Of a DNA stretch of 18,350 nt, positions 1 to 7,685 are shown piece after piece; within the stretch, counting starts at the first letter, position 1, and every line of letters starts with the position of its first letter. Made by a program: the position numbers and the translations under genes. Origin of the DNA: DATARH01 sp035504075 (GTDB taxonomy: Bacteria > Pseudomonadota > Alphaproteobacteria > ATCC43930 > CGMCC-115725); NCBI GenBank assembly GCA_035504075.1, contig DATJSO010000004.1, forward strand, positions 1-18,350, given 5' to 3'. The notes under the pieces are model-generated. The model was not told the DNA's origin. It did not search any database and saw nothing but the letters and a program-made list of their open reading frames with translations.

Positions 1-37
1 CGGCGGCGACGAGGCAACAGCAATAACGCGCACGCAT
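1..37 (-). CDS. 5' end of a probable exported protein (truncated by window edge)
   Basis: Only about 12 codons are inside the window, reading MRARYCCCLVAA. The ATG (complement of 35-37) follows a purine-rich stretch, GGGGGAAGAGAG, that could serve as ribosome binding site. It begins 32 bases after the stop of the SDR gene on the same strand, which suggests a shared transcript. A basic start followed by a hydrophobic, cysteine-containing run resembles the beginning of a signal peptide. This is too short to assign a family, and it could be a chance open frame. Confidence 0.35.
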   Translation of the reverse strand, partial: MRARYCCCLVAA

Positions 38-69
38 CTCTCTTCCCCCAATCGTGTACGAGAACGGCC

Positions 70-816
70 TCAACCGACCATCGTCAGGCCGCCGCTGACG
101 CTCAGCACCTGCCCGGTGATGTAATCCGAGCGGCGGCCGAGAAAAAACAGTATCGCCTCGGCGACCTCCTCCGGCCGGGCGATACGGCGGAACGGGATCG
201 CGCGGGTCAGTGCTTCGCGCATCCGTTCGGGCTGGGCCAGGAACAGCGGCGTGTCGGTCGGCCCGGGGCAAACGCTGTTGACGTTGATCTGGTAACGGGC
301 CATCTCGCGCGCCAGCGATTTTGTGAAGGCGATGATGCCGCCCTTCGCCGCAGCGTAGACCGTTTCGCCGGTGCTGCCGACCCGCCCGGCATCGCTCGAA
401 ATATTGACAATTTTTCCGGCGCGCGCGGCAACCATCGGCGGCAGCAGCGCGCGCGTCAACCGTACGGCGCCGAGCAGGTTGATCGCAATCAACTGCTCCC
501 ACATCTCCGGCGGGTTGTCGAGAAACGGCTGGATGCGGTCCCAGCCGGCGCCGTTGACGAGGCCGTCAAGATGCGGCGCCCGCGCTTTGACCGCCGCCGC
601 GAAACCGGCAATCGCTTGCGGTTTGGTGAGGTCGAGCGGCAGAAACTCGACCGCCGTGCCTACCGTCGCGGCGTCGGCGGCTACGGCGCGCCCGCCCGCT
701 TCGTCGATGTCGCCGACGATGACGCGCGCCCCTTCATGCGCCAGCAGCAACGCCGTTGCGCGGCCGATACCCGAGGCGCCGCCGGTGACGACGACAACGC
801 GGCCTTCCATCTCCAT
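70..816 (-). CDS. SDR-family NAD-dependent dehydrogenase, BadH-like (hydroxyacyl-CoA dehydrogenase type)
   Basis: A classical short-chain dehydrogenase of 248 aa, the usual family length. The Rossmann motif TGGASGIG is at residues 11-18. An acidic residue after the second strand (D36 in VGDID) predicts NAD rather than NADP. The NNAG motif appears as NGAG (88-91), and the catalytic set is N113, S141, Y154 and K158 (YAAAK). Segments such as AINLLGA, SSDAGRVGS, VCPGPTDT and the C-terminal TGQVLSVSGGLTM closely resemble BadH, the 2-hydroxycyclohexanecarboxyl-CoA dehydrogenase of Rhodopseudomonas palustris. A cyclic or branched beta-hydroxyacyl-CoA is therefore the likely substrate, although specificity cannot be read from sequence. 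The frame is open 58 codons further upstream, but the ATG at 816 has AAAAGGG about 8 bases before it and gives the family length. Other ring-degradation genes are not visible. Confidence 0.88.
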   Translation of the reverse strand: MEMEGRVVVVTGGASGIGRATALLLAHEGARVIVGDIDEAGGRAVAADAATVGTAVEFLPLDLTKPQAIAGFAAAVKARAPHLDGLVNGAGWDRIQPFLDNPPEMWEQLIAINLLGAVRLTRALLPPMVAARAGKIVNISSDAGRVGSTGETVYAAAKGGIIAFTKSLAREMARYQINVNSVCPGPTDTPLFLAQPERMREALTRAIPFRRIARPEEVAEAILFFLGRRSDYITGQVLSVSGGLTMVG

Positions 817-1146
817 CGCGAGCGCCCTTTTGCTGCCGCGGCAGGCGATGTTCGGCGTCACCCGGCTTGCTGTCAATCGCGCGGTCTTACTGGGTGCACG
901 CAATCGGGCGTCGCCGCCACTTAAGCAAATCCGACAAAGACTGCATTCAATAATGAAGAAGCGGCGGCGCTTGAAAATAAATCTATCCAAACCCCTGAGT
1001 TGAATATCCTCTTATACGTTTGATTTAAACGCGAAACGTCTTCAACAAACGATTATCTCTTGCGTCAGTCTGTAACGGTCGGTAACTATCGGATACCCGC
1101 CCGTTACGCAGCTTTACAATCCGGCAAACTTGATCGAGGTTTTTGC
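817..1146. other. Divergent intergenic control region, no convincing gene
   Basis: This gap separates the SDR gene (minus) and the 3D-domain gene (plus) and presumably holds promoters for both. Positions about 940-1060 are clearly more AT-rich than the rest of the window. A possible sigma-70-type pair for the plus strand is TTGAAT (1000-1005) with ATTTAA (1023-1028), spaced 17 bases, but both boxes are poor matches. The region also holds an inverted repeat, GTAACGG/CCGTTAC (1072-1107). Open frames exist on both strands but lack family resemblance or ribosome binding sites. A TTG at 1060 in frame with the downstream gene has no Shine-Dalgarno sequence. Confidence 0.5.
1072..1107. repeat. Inverted repeat upstream of the 3D-domain gene
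   Basis: Seven-base perfect arms, GTAACGG (1072-1078) and CCGTTAC (1101-1107), are separated by 22 bases. A further GTAAC copy lies at 1082-1086. The spacing is wide for a hairpin but possible for a transcription-factor site. Function is unknown, and this could be chance. Confidence 0.3.
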
Positions 1147-1689
1147 ATGCTGATGGCTGCATCGCTGCTGCTTGCGCCGATGGCGCTGACGACCAGCCCG
1201 AACCCGGCAAAACCGCCATCCTACAACCAGGTGCGCGCCTACGTCACCGGCTACAACACGGTGCCGGCGCAGACCAGCAGCACGCCGTGCACGGCGGCCG
1301 ACGGAACCGACATCTGCGGCCGCCGCGACGCTGTTGCCTGCCCGCGCGGGATCGGTTTCGGCACTGTCGTCGAGATCCGCGGCACCACCTACACGTGCGA
1401 AGATCGCCTGGCGCGCAAGTACGATACCCGTTTCGACATCAGCTGCGACAAGGACATGGCCTGCCCGCCGCAGGTGACCGGCTGGACGACGATCAGGGTC
1501 TACGCCCCCGAAGCGGAGATTGCCGCCGCGATGGCAAAGGCACGTCGGCTTGTTGCCCGCTACCGCTGGTGGTCGCGGCCGATCGTGCGGCGGATCGTGA
1601 CCAGGGATGCCAATTCGCGAAATGCGACGCGATTTGTGCGGCATGCCGCGAACACCCGCTCGCGCGCCTGGGCCATCTCGCGGGGGTAG
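1147..1689 (+). CDS. Small secreted cysteine-rich 3D-domain protein
   Basis: Predicted 180 aa. Residues 1-16 (MLMAASLLLAPMALTT) are hydrophobic and likely a signal peptide, placing the protein outside the cytoplasmic membrane. Residues about 28-120 match the 3D fold (double-psi beta barrel, as in the catalytic core of MltA and in Rpf/YocH-like proteins): AYVTGYN, then VACPRGIGFGT, then EDR followed by RFDI. D86 and D97 correspond to two of the conserved aspartates. The usual first one, in VAVDP, is replaced by C65. Six cysteines (48, 57, 65, 84, 100, 106) could form disulfides. The tail after 130 is basic, with many Arg residues. The start is chosen because CGAGGT (1135-1140) sits 6-7 bases before the ATG. 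A TTG at 1060 would add a basic n-region but has no ribosome site. A role in peptidoglycan cleavage or binding is inferred from the fold only. Confidence 0.75.
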   Translation: MLMAASLLLAPMALTTSPNPAKPPSYNQVRAYVTGYNTVPAQTSSTPCTAADGTDICGRRDAVACPRGIGFGTVVEIRGTTYTCEDRLARKYDTRFDISCDKDMACPPQVTGWTTIRVYAPEAEIAAAMAKARRLVARYRWWSRPIVRRIVTRDANSRNATRFVRHAANTRSRAWAISRG

Positions 1690-1810
1690 CCCTCGAAGGC
1701 ATCTGACGATTCCCGAAAGCGAGCGACAGGTCACCCCGCCGGTTGCGCCGCACAATTGCAGCCATCGCATTTGCGAAGAGCAGACCCCCGAACTCGGCGC
1801 TGGCAATCGC

Positions 1811-1847
1811 CCTGGGTGATAGTATCACATGCTTACTATCACCCAGG
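1811..1847. promoter_or_regulatory. Nested palindromic operator, probable MarR-family binding site
   Basis: A perfect 14-base inverted repeat has arms CCTGGGTGATAGTA (1811-1824) and TACTATCACCCAGG (1834-1847) around a 9-base centre. A second perfect dyad, GTGATA-G-TATCAC (1816-1828), is nested in its left half. It ends 25 bases before the GTG start of the marR gene. A candidate promoter, CTGGCA (1800-1805) and TATCAC (1823-1828) with 17-base spacing, would place the -10 box inside the palindrome, so bound repressor would block transcription. No T-run follows, which argues against a terminator. The operator role is inferred from position and symmetry. Confidence 0.7.
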
Positions 1848-1872
1848 CGAACCTGTTGCAGGGGGCAGTGCA

Positions 1873-2427
1873 GTGGATCTCGACCGCAGTTTCGGGTTTC
1901 TCGTGACTGATGTTGCCCGGCTGTTCGGCCGCCGGTTCTCGCATCACGGCAAGCGGCTCGGGCTGACGCGGGCGCAGTGCCGCACGCTCGGCTATCTTGC
2001 CCGCAATGAAGGCATCAACCAGGCCGGGCTTGCCGACATCCTGGAAATCCGGCCGATGACGCTGGTGCGCCAGATCGACCGCATGGAGGAGGCCGGCTGG
2101 ATCGAACGCCGCCCCGACCCTGCCGATCGCCGCGCGCGCCGCCTCTATCTCACCGACAAGGCGCGGCCGATCCTCGGGCGCATCTGGAGCGTCGCCAACG
2201 AGACGCGGGACGAGGCGTTGGCCCGGCTGACGCCGGCGGAGGGCATGCAACTGATCGATCTGCTGTGCCGGGTGCACGCGACATTGTCCGAACGCGAACC
2301 CGTAGACGGCGGCGACGGCGTCATCGCTGTCGCGCCGCACGATGCCGCGGCTGCCGCGCCGCGCGCGCGATCTGTCGAGGATCTGGCAGGCGATACGGCG
2401 GTCGCGGCGGTGGGAGCGGCGACATGA
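1873..2427 (+). CDS. MarR-family transcriptional repressor of the efflux operon
   Basis: A 184-aa winged-helix regulator. Residues about 5-125 carry the MarR fold: a dimerisation helix (FGFLVTDVARLFGRRF), the helix-turn-helix (NQAGLADILEIRPMTLVRQIDRM) and a wing (ERRPDPADRRARRLYLT). The C-terminal ~35 residues are Ala-rich and look disordered, which is unusual for the family. A GTG start at 1873 is preferred because it follows GCAGGGGG by 7 bases. The longer frame from 1756 would translate through the palindrome. The stop (TGA, 2425-2427) overlaps the ATG of the next gene as ATGA, a typical translational coupling. By analogy with E. coli EmrR/MprA (emrRAB), it likely represses its own operon and is released by small phenolic or lipophilic ligands. 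The ligand itself is unknown. Confidence 0.88.
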   Translation: MDLDRSFGFLVTDVARLFGRRFSHHGKRLGLTRAQCRTLGYLARNEGINQAGLADILEIRPMTLVRQIDRMEEAGWIERRPDPADRRARRLYLTDKARPILGRIWSVANETRDEALARLTPAEGMQLIDLLCRVHATLSEREPVDGGDGVIAVAPHDAAAAAPRARSVEDLAGDTAVAAVGAAT

Positions 2428-3638
2428 GCAGTTCCGCGGAACAGGACAGCCAGGTCCGCAGCTTTCGCCGCGTCGCCGCGGACCGCGATGCGCCCGTGGC
2501 CTCGCGCCCGTCGCGGCCGCTGCGCCAGCGCCTGCGGCTGCCGCTGATGCTGTTCGGGCCGGTTCTGGTGCTGCTGGCCGGCGCGTGGTGGTATCTGACG
2601 AGCGGGCGCTACGTGGCGACCGACGACGCCTATGTGCAGGCGGCACGGGTGCAGATCAGCAACGAGATCTCCGACCGCGTCATCGACGTCGCGGTGCACG
2701 ACAATCAGCGCGTCAAACAGGGCGACGTGCTGTTCCGCCTGGACCCGCGGCCGTTCCAGATCGCGGTCGAGCAGGCCAAGGCAAGACTTGCCGCGGCGCG
2801 TCTGCAGATCGCGGCGATGAAGGCGACCTATCGCGAGAAGGTGTCGAACGCAAATGCCGCGGCGGCGACGCTCGCCTACCGGCAGCGCGAACGCGACCGC
2901 CAGCAGCAGCTGGTCGCACGCGGCTTTGCCTCCGAGCAGCAATTCGACCAGGCCGAACAGGCCTTTGAGGTCGGCCGCTCGGAACTGGCGGCCGACCAGC
3001 ACGACGTCGCGGTCGCGCTCGCCAATCTCGACGGCAATCCCGATCTGCCGGTCGATCAGCACCCGACGGTGCAGGAAGCGCAGGCGGCACTCGACCAGGC
3101 CTTGCTCAATCTCAGCTACACGGTTGTGCGCGCGCCGGAGAACGGCATCGTCACAAAGGTGGATCAGCTGCAGCCGGGCGATTGGGTGCAGGGCGTCAAC
3201 ACCGGTGCGGCGCCGACGACGCTGTTCTACCTGGTATCGACCGACCGCGTCTGGGTCGAGGCCAATTTCAAGGAAACCGAACTGACCCGCATGCGGCCCG
3301 GCCAGACGGCGACGGTCGAGATCGACACCTATCCCGACAAGGTGTTTCACGCCACCGTACAAAGCCTCAGCCCCGGCACCGGCCTGACCTTTTCGCTGTT
3401 GCCGCCGGAAAACGCCACCGGCAACTGGGTCAAGGTCGTGCAGCGGCTGCCGGTGCGGCTGGCGATCAGCGACGACGACCCGGACCAGCCGCTGCATGCC
3501 GGTTTGAGCGCCTATGTCGATGTCGATACGCATTACCGGCGACCGTGGCTCGTCTGGCTGCAGCATGCGGCAGACCGCGTCTTTGGCACCGCCGAGGCGC
3601 ACGAAGCGGCGAGGCGGCAGGGCGCAAACCGCCGCTGA
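2424..3638 (+). CDS. EmrA/HlyD-type membrane fusion protein (efflux adaptor)
   Basis: This 404-aa periplasmic adaptor links an inner-membrane pump to an outer-membrane channel. A cytoplasmic basic N-terminus (about 1-39) is followed by one transmembrane helix (about 40-59) and the signature ATDDAYVQA (65-73) of the EmrA group. Next come the first half of the lipoyl-like domain (ISDRVIDVAVHDNQRVKQGDVLFRLD, in two halves), a long Gln/Glu/Ala-rich coiled-coil hairpin (about 110-235), the second lipoyl half (VRAPENGIVTKV), and a beta-barrel region with VWVEANFKETEL and RPGQTATVEIDTYPD. The length is typical. The ATG at 2424 overlaps the marR stop and has GGGAG 8 bases upstream. It pairs with the MFS pump just downstream. 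An outer-membrane TolC-like partner is not in the window. Confidence 0.92.
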   Translation: MSSSAEQDSQVRSFRRVAADRDAPVASRPSRPLRQRLRLPLMLFGPVLVLLAGAWWYLTSGRYVATDDAYVQAARVQISNEISDRVIDVAVHDNQRVKQGDVLFRLDPRPFQIAVEQAKARLAAARLQIAAMKATYREKVSNANAAAATLAYRQRERDRQQQLVARGFASEQQFDQAEQAFEVGRSELAADQHDVAVALANLDGNPDLPVDQHPTVQEAQAALDQALLNLSYTVVRAPENGIVTKVDQLQPGDWVQGVNTGAAPTTLFYLVSTDRVWVEANFKETELTRMRPGQTATVEIDTYPDKVFHATVQSLSPGTGLTFSLLPPENATGNWVKVVQRLPVRLAISDDDPDQPLHAGLSAYVDVDTHYRRPWLVWLQHAADRVFGTAEAHEAARRQGANRR

Positions 3639-3686
3639 CGCCGCCGGCGCCGCGCCCGCCCGCGATCGTGCCGACATAGGACTGCG

Positions 3687-5228
3687 ATGCGGGGGCAATC
3701 CGGACCACCGCCGCCGATCAACCGCGGCGCGGTCACCGCCTCGATCATGCTGGCGACGTTCATGCAGGGCGTCGACACGACAATCACCAACGTCGCGCTG
3801 CCGCATATCCAGGGCAGCATGTCGGCAGCGCAGGACCAAGTCGCCTGGGTCGTCACCTCCTACATCGTCGCCGCCGCGATCATGACGCCGCTGACCGGCT
3901 GGCTCGCCGGTCGGTTCGGCATCAAACACGTGTTCCTGATCTCGGTCGCCGGCTTCACGTTGACCTCGGCCTTGTGCGGCGCCGCGACGAGCCTCGCGCA
4001 GCTTGTGCTGTTTCGTCTGCTGCAAGGTATCTGCGGCGCGGCGCTGGTGCCGCTCAGCCAGGCCGTGCTGTTCCAGATCAACCCGCCCGAGCGCCACGCC
4101 AAGGCGATGGCGGTGTGGGGCATGGGCGTCATTCTCGGTCCGATCATCGGCCCGGCGCTCGGCGGCTGGCTGACAGATTCCTACAGCTGGCGATGGGTCT
4201 TCTACATCAACCTGCCGGTCGGCGTTCTCGCCGGGATCGGCATTGCCGCGTTTATCCGTGATGCGCGCCAGGGCCACCGCGAGGCCTTCGATTTTTTCGG
4301 CTTCGCGACGCTGAGCCTGACGGTCGGCGCGTTGCAGATGCTGCTTGATCGCGGCGAAACAAAGGACTGGTTCGGCTCCTACGAGATCTGGGTCGAGGCG
4401 ACGGTCGCCACGCTCAGCGCCTACCTGTTCATCGTTCATACCGCGACGGCGGCAGACCGGTCGTTTTTGAACCGCGACCTGTTGAAGGACGGCAACTGCA
4501 TGATCGGCACCGTCCTGATGTTTCTTGTCGGCATCCCGCTCTACGGCACGATGACGCTGCTGCCGCTGATGCTGCAGACGCTGATGAACTACCCCGTCGT
4601 GACGACCGGGCTTGTTATCGCGCCGCGCGGCATCGGCACGATGGCGGCGATGTTCCTCGTCGCCCGCCTGGCCGGCCGGTTCGATACACGCCTGCTCATT
4701 CTGATCGGCCTGGCGATGACCGTCGCGGCGATGTGGCAGATGACCGGGTTTTCGCTGCAGATGGGCATGGGGCCGATCATCACCTCGGGGTTGCTGCAAG
4801 GGTTCGGCCTCGGCTTTGTCTTTACGCCGCTCAGCACGGTCACGTTTTCGACATTGCCGCGACAGCTGCTGACGCAGGGCACCGCAATCTTCAGTCTGAT
4901 GCGCAATATCGGCGGCAGCATCGGCATTTCAGCCGTCGTCGCGTTGTTGACCGAAAACACCCAGGTCGTGCATGCGCGGCTCGCCGAAGGATTGCGGCCG
5001 GATAATCCGCTGACGCAGGCGCCGCTGCTCGGGCCGGTCTGGAGCCTGTCGAGCCGTTCCGGCATCGCTGCGCTGAATGCAGCGGCAACGCACCAGGCGG
5101 CGATGGTCGCCTATCTCGACGATTATCGGCTGATGATGCTGATCGTGCTGTTCTCCAGCCCGCTCCTGCTGTTGCTGCGCCGGCCGCCTACGGAAGCGCG
5201 CTCTGCTGCTGTCGTGCCGGCCGACTGA
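3687..5228 (+). CDS. EmrB/QacA-type MFS multidrug efflux transporter (DHA2, 14 TM)
   Basis: A 513-aa proton-driven drug exporter of the DHA2 branch of the major facilitator superfamily. TM1 carries GVDTTITNVALPHI (28-41), the family's D1 motif, with D30 in the membrane. Motif A is GWLAGRFGIKHVF (71-83), and the antiporter motif C is GPIIGPALGG (151-160) in TM5, followed by SWRWVFYINLPVG, a hallmark of EmrB proteins. The hydrophobic pattern fits 14 helices. AGGA lies about 5 bases before the ATG. The gene begins 48 bases after the emrA-like gene, and the two products should form a two-part pump that, with an outer-membrane channel, expels hydrophobic compounds across both membranes. Substrates cannot be deduced. 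Confidence 0.92.
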   Translation: MRGQSGPPPPINRGAVTASIMLATFMQGVDTTITNVALPHIQGSMSAAQDQVAWVVTSYIVAAAIMTPLTGWLAGRFGIKHVFLISVAGFTLTSALCGAATSLAQLVLFRLLQGICGAALVPLSQAVLFQINPPERHAKAMAVWGMGVILGPIIGPALGGWLTDSYSWRWVFYINLPVGVLAGIGIAAFIRDARQGHREAFDFFGFATLSLTVGALQMLLDRGETKDWFGSYEIWVEATVATLSAYLFIVHTATAADRSFLNRDLLKDGNCMIGTVLMFLVGIPLYGTMTLLPLMLQTLMNYPVVTTGLVIAPRGIGTMAAMFLVARLAGRFDTRLLILIGLAMTVAAMWQMTGFSLQMGMGPIITSGLLQGFGLGFVFTPLSTVTFSTLPRQLLTQGTAIFSLMRNIGGSIGISAVVALLTENTQVVHARLAEGLRPDNPLTQAPLLGPVWSLSSRSGIAALNAAATHQAAMVAYLDDYRLMMLIVLFSSPLLLLLRRPPTEARSAAVVPAD

Positions 5229-5249
5229 CGATCCTGTATCGTCGCGGCC

Positions 5250-6632
5250 ATGCGCCGCGAACCCGCTCCGATCGCCGCCGAGATCTGCGCCACACTGGCC
5301 ATCGCCGCGCCGCTCGCCGGCGCCAACTTGGCACAGATGGCGATGCAGGTGACCGATACGGTCATGGTCGGCCATCTCGGTGCCGATGCGCTGGCGGCCG
5401 CCGGCCTCGGCGGCGGGCTGTATTGGATGCTGCTGCTGATCTGCCAGGGCGTGCTGACCGCGGTGGCGCCGCTCGCCGCGCACGCGCTGGGGGCCGATGA
5501 CCGCGTCGCGGCAGGCCGTCTCGCCGGTGCGGGCCTTGTTCTCGCGGCCGTTTTCGCAATCCCGGTGATGACGCTCCTGGCGGTGCTGCCGCGCTTCTTT
5601 GCCGCGCTCGGCTATGCGCCCGATCTGGTGGCGGAGATTGCCCGCTTCCTGCAGACCGTTTTGTGGGGCGTCCCGGCGGCGCTCGGCGTCGCGACACTGC
5701 GCTTTGTGCTGGTCGCGGCGTTCCGCACCCGCGTCGTGATGGTCGTGCCGTTGATTGCCGTGCCGCTCAACGCCCTGGCGGGCTGGATGCTGATTTTCGG
5801 GCATTGCGGCGCCCCGATGCTCGGCATCGTCGGCGCCGGCTGCGCGATTGCGGCGATGCAGTGGCTGATGCTCCTCTGCCTGGCCGGCTACATGACGCTG
5901 ACGCGGCGGCGGGTGCCGCTCGGGATCGCCGTCCGGTTCTGGCGCGATATCGCGCGGATCGTGCGGCTCGGCGGCCCGATCGGCGGGCAGGCCGCTCTCG
6001 AAGCCGGGCTGTTTGTCGCGACCGGCATCATGATGGGGGTGCTCGGTGCCGACGCGCTCGGCGCGCATCAGCTGGCGCTCAATGTCGTCGGCGTGACGTT
6101 TATGGTGCCGCTCGGCCTCGGGCAGGCGGTGACCGTGCGGGTTGCCTTCCGGCTCGGCAGCGGCGCCCCGGCGGCCGCCCGTGATGCCGCGTTCGTCGCC
6201 CTGGCGCTCGGCGCCACGTTCATGACCGCGACGGCGGTCCTCTTGTGGATCGCGCCGCGAATGCTCGCCGGCCTCTATATCAATCTCGCCGATCCGGCCA
6301 ATCGCGGCCTGCTCGCGATCGCGCTGCACCTCTTCATGATCGCCGCTATCTTTCAGGTCTTCGACGGTACGCAGGTGATCGCGACCGGTGCACTGCGCGG
6401 CTACCACGACACCGCCGCACCGATGGCGATTGCGGCGGTCGGATATTGGGTAATCGGTTTTACCGGCGGCTGGCTGTTGGCGTTTCCCTTGGGCCTCGGC
6501 GCCACAGGGCTGTGGAGCGGCCTCGCGCTCGGTCTCGCGACGGTCGCGATCGCGCTGACCGTGCGGCTCTGTTGGCGCGCTCGCGCGAGTCTGCGCGGGC
6601 TGGCGCCGGCGGCCGCGCTGGCTGCCGGTTAG
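5250..6632 (+). CDS. MATE-family multidrug/Na+(H+) antiporter, NorM-like
   Basis: A 460-aa inner-membrane protein with two MatE repeats, about 12 TM helices in total and the usual length for NorM-like proteins. The first repeat opens with LAGANLAQMAMQ followed by VTDTVMVGHLGADALAAAGLG. The second opens with GGPIGGQAALEAGLF followed by GVLGADALGAHQLALNV, the classical internal duplication. It begins 21 bases after the MFS stop, so it is probably the last gene of the marR operon. MATE pumps exchange cationic drugs, dyes or flavin-like compounds for sodium or protons at the cytoplasmic membrane. The ribosome site is weak. The TAG stop (6630-6632) overlaps the TAA stop of the convergent aldo/keto reductase gene. 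Confidence 0.9.
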   Translation: MRREPAPIAAEICATLAIAAPLAGANLAQMAMQVTDTVMVGHLGADALAAAGLGGGLYWMLLLICQGVLTAVAPLAAHALGADDRVAAGRLAGAGLVLAAVFAIPVMTLLAVLPRFFAALGYAPDLVAEIARFLQTVLWGVPAALGVATLRFVLVAAFRTRVVMVVPLIAVPLNALAGWMLIFGHCGAPMLGIVGAGCAIAAMQWLMLLCLAGYMTLTRRRVPLGIAVRFWRDIARIVRLGGPIGGQAALEAGLFVATGIMMGVLGADALGAHQLALNVVGVTFMVPLGLGQAVTVRVAFRLGSGAPAAARDAAFVALALGATFMTATAVLLWIAPRMLAGLYINLADPANRGLLAIALHLFMIAAIFQVFDGTQVIATGALRGYHDTAAPMAIAAVGYWVIGFTGGWLLAFPLGLGATGLWSGLALGLATVAIALTVRLCWRARASLRGLAPAAALAAG

Positions 6633-7597
6633 CGGCGGCGCGGCGTCAAATGCGGCGCATCGAGGCCGACGCCGACCAGATGCCCGAACAATTCCGCGAG
6701 TCGCGCGCGGTCGGCCGCAGGCAGCGGCGGCCGCAGCAGCGAGGCGATGTTGCTGCGCAGATGCGCCGGGTCGCCGGTGCCGAACAGCACGACATCGACG
6801 CCCGGCTCGTGCCGCACAAAGCGGTAGGCGGCGTCGATGACGCCGACGGCACCGCCGGGATGGACGAGAAAACCGAGCGGGTCGGGGTCGTCCGCGACCG
6901 CCCGCGGCACCAGCCCGTCGGCGGCCAGCTCGCGCAGCGTCCCCTGCAAGCGGCCGGGCTGCGAGAAGATGTTGCGCACCGCAAACATCAGCAACGTGCC
7001 GACGCCGTGTTGCCGGGTCAGCGGGAAGGCGCGTTCGCGCGCGTTCTGGTGCAGCATGTGGAACGCGATCATCGCGACATCCCAGACGCCGTCGGCGCAG
7101 GCGTGCCGCACCATGTCATGCCCGGGGTCGCCGGGCGCGGTCTCGGTGATGCCGAGAAAGCGGAATTTGCCCTTTTCCTTTTCGCGCAGCAGCGCCGGCG
7201 CGATGACCCGGACGGCATGGTCGTAGGCGGCGGGTGCGATGCCGTGCAGCTGGTAGACATCGACGTAATCGGTGCCGAGCTCCTTCAGCGAACGGTCGAG
7301 GCTGGCGACGGCGCGCTCGGGCAGCGTGTTCGGATTGCTGACGCCGAACGGCGCCTTTGTGCAGATGACGACCGCCTCGCGCTTCACACCCTGCAGCGCG
7401 CGGCCCAAGACCGGCTCGGTGCCGTAGGCGGCCGCCGTGTCGAACAGCGTGACGCCGAGATCGAGCGCGGCCCGGACGATCGCGATCGCATCCCCTTCGC
7501 TCCCGCCGGTGCCGAGCCCGAGCCGGCTGAACCCGCCGCAGCCGAGGCCGGCGACGCTGACCCGGAGCCCGGTGCGCCCGAGCGTTGTATAATCCAT
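6629..7597 (-). CDS. Aldo/keto reductase family oxidoreductase
   Basis: A 322-aa NAD(P)H-dependent TIM-barrel reductase. The catalytic tetrad is visible as D53 and Y58 in LFDTAAAYG, K81 in CTKAPFG and H118 in VYQLHGI. The start MDYTTLGRTGLRVSVAGLGCGGFS is the standard AKR opening. Residues about 250-290 (AYRFVRHEPGVDVVLFGTGDPAHLRSNI) form the usual C-terminal cofactor region. The ATG is preceded by GGGGT about 6 bases away. The gene converges on the MATE gene and diverges from the DUF4242 gene with an 88-base gap that must hold both promoters. A physiological carbonyl substrate cannot be named. A link with the neighbouring peroxidase system (aldehyde or oxidative-stress detoxification) is speculative. 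Confidence 0.9.
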   Translation of the reverse strand: MDYTTLGRTGLRVSVAGLGCGGFSRLGLGTGGSEGDAIAIVRAALDLGVTLFDTAAAYGTEPVLGRALQGVKREAVVICTKAPFGVSNPNTLPERAVASLDRSLKELGTDYVDVYQLHGIAPAAYDHAVRVIAPALLREKEKGKFRFLGITETAPGDPGHDMVRHACADGVWDVAMIAFHMLHQNARERAFPLTRQHGVGTLLMFAVRNIFSQPGRLQGTLRELAADGLVPRAVADDPDPLGFLVHPGGAVGVIDAAYRFVRHEPGVDVVLFGTGDPAHLRSNIASLLRPPLPAADRARLAELFGHLVGVGLDAPHLTPRRR

Positions 7598-7685
7598 GCC
7601 CCTACCCCGTTACACGCGAGACAAGCGCGCGCGAAAGCCATAACATAGGCGCGAAAACGGGATTGACGAACCGGAGGGACAAACG

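Noticed and set aside
1811..1847. The palindrome as a Rho-independent terminator of the 3D gene
   Set aside because: The stem is strong, but no T-run follows and it lies 120 bases after the stop and directly before marR; an operator explains it better.
2145..4799. Very long antisense open frame (884 codons) on the minus strand
   Set aside because: It lies opposite the intact MarR, EmrA-like and EmrB-like genes, its composition is rich in Arg, Gln, His and Asp, and it shows no domain. It is a by-product of high-GC codon bias.
4929..6407. Antisense open frame of 492 codons opposite the MFS and MATE genes
   Set aside because: Low-complexity Arg/Gln/Glu/His composition with no family motif; both plus-strand genes are clearly real.
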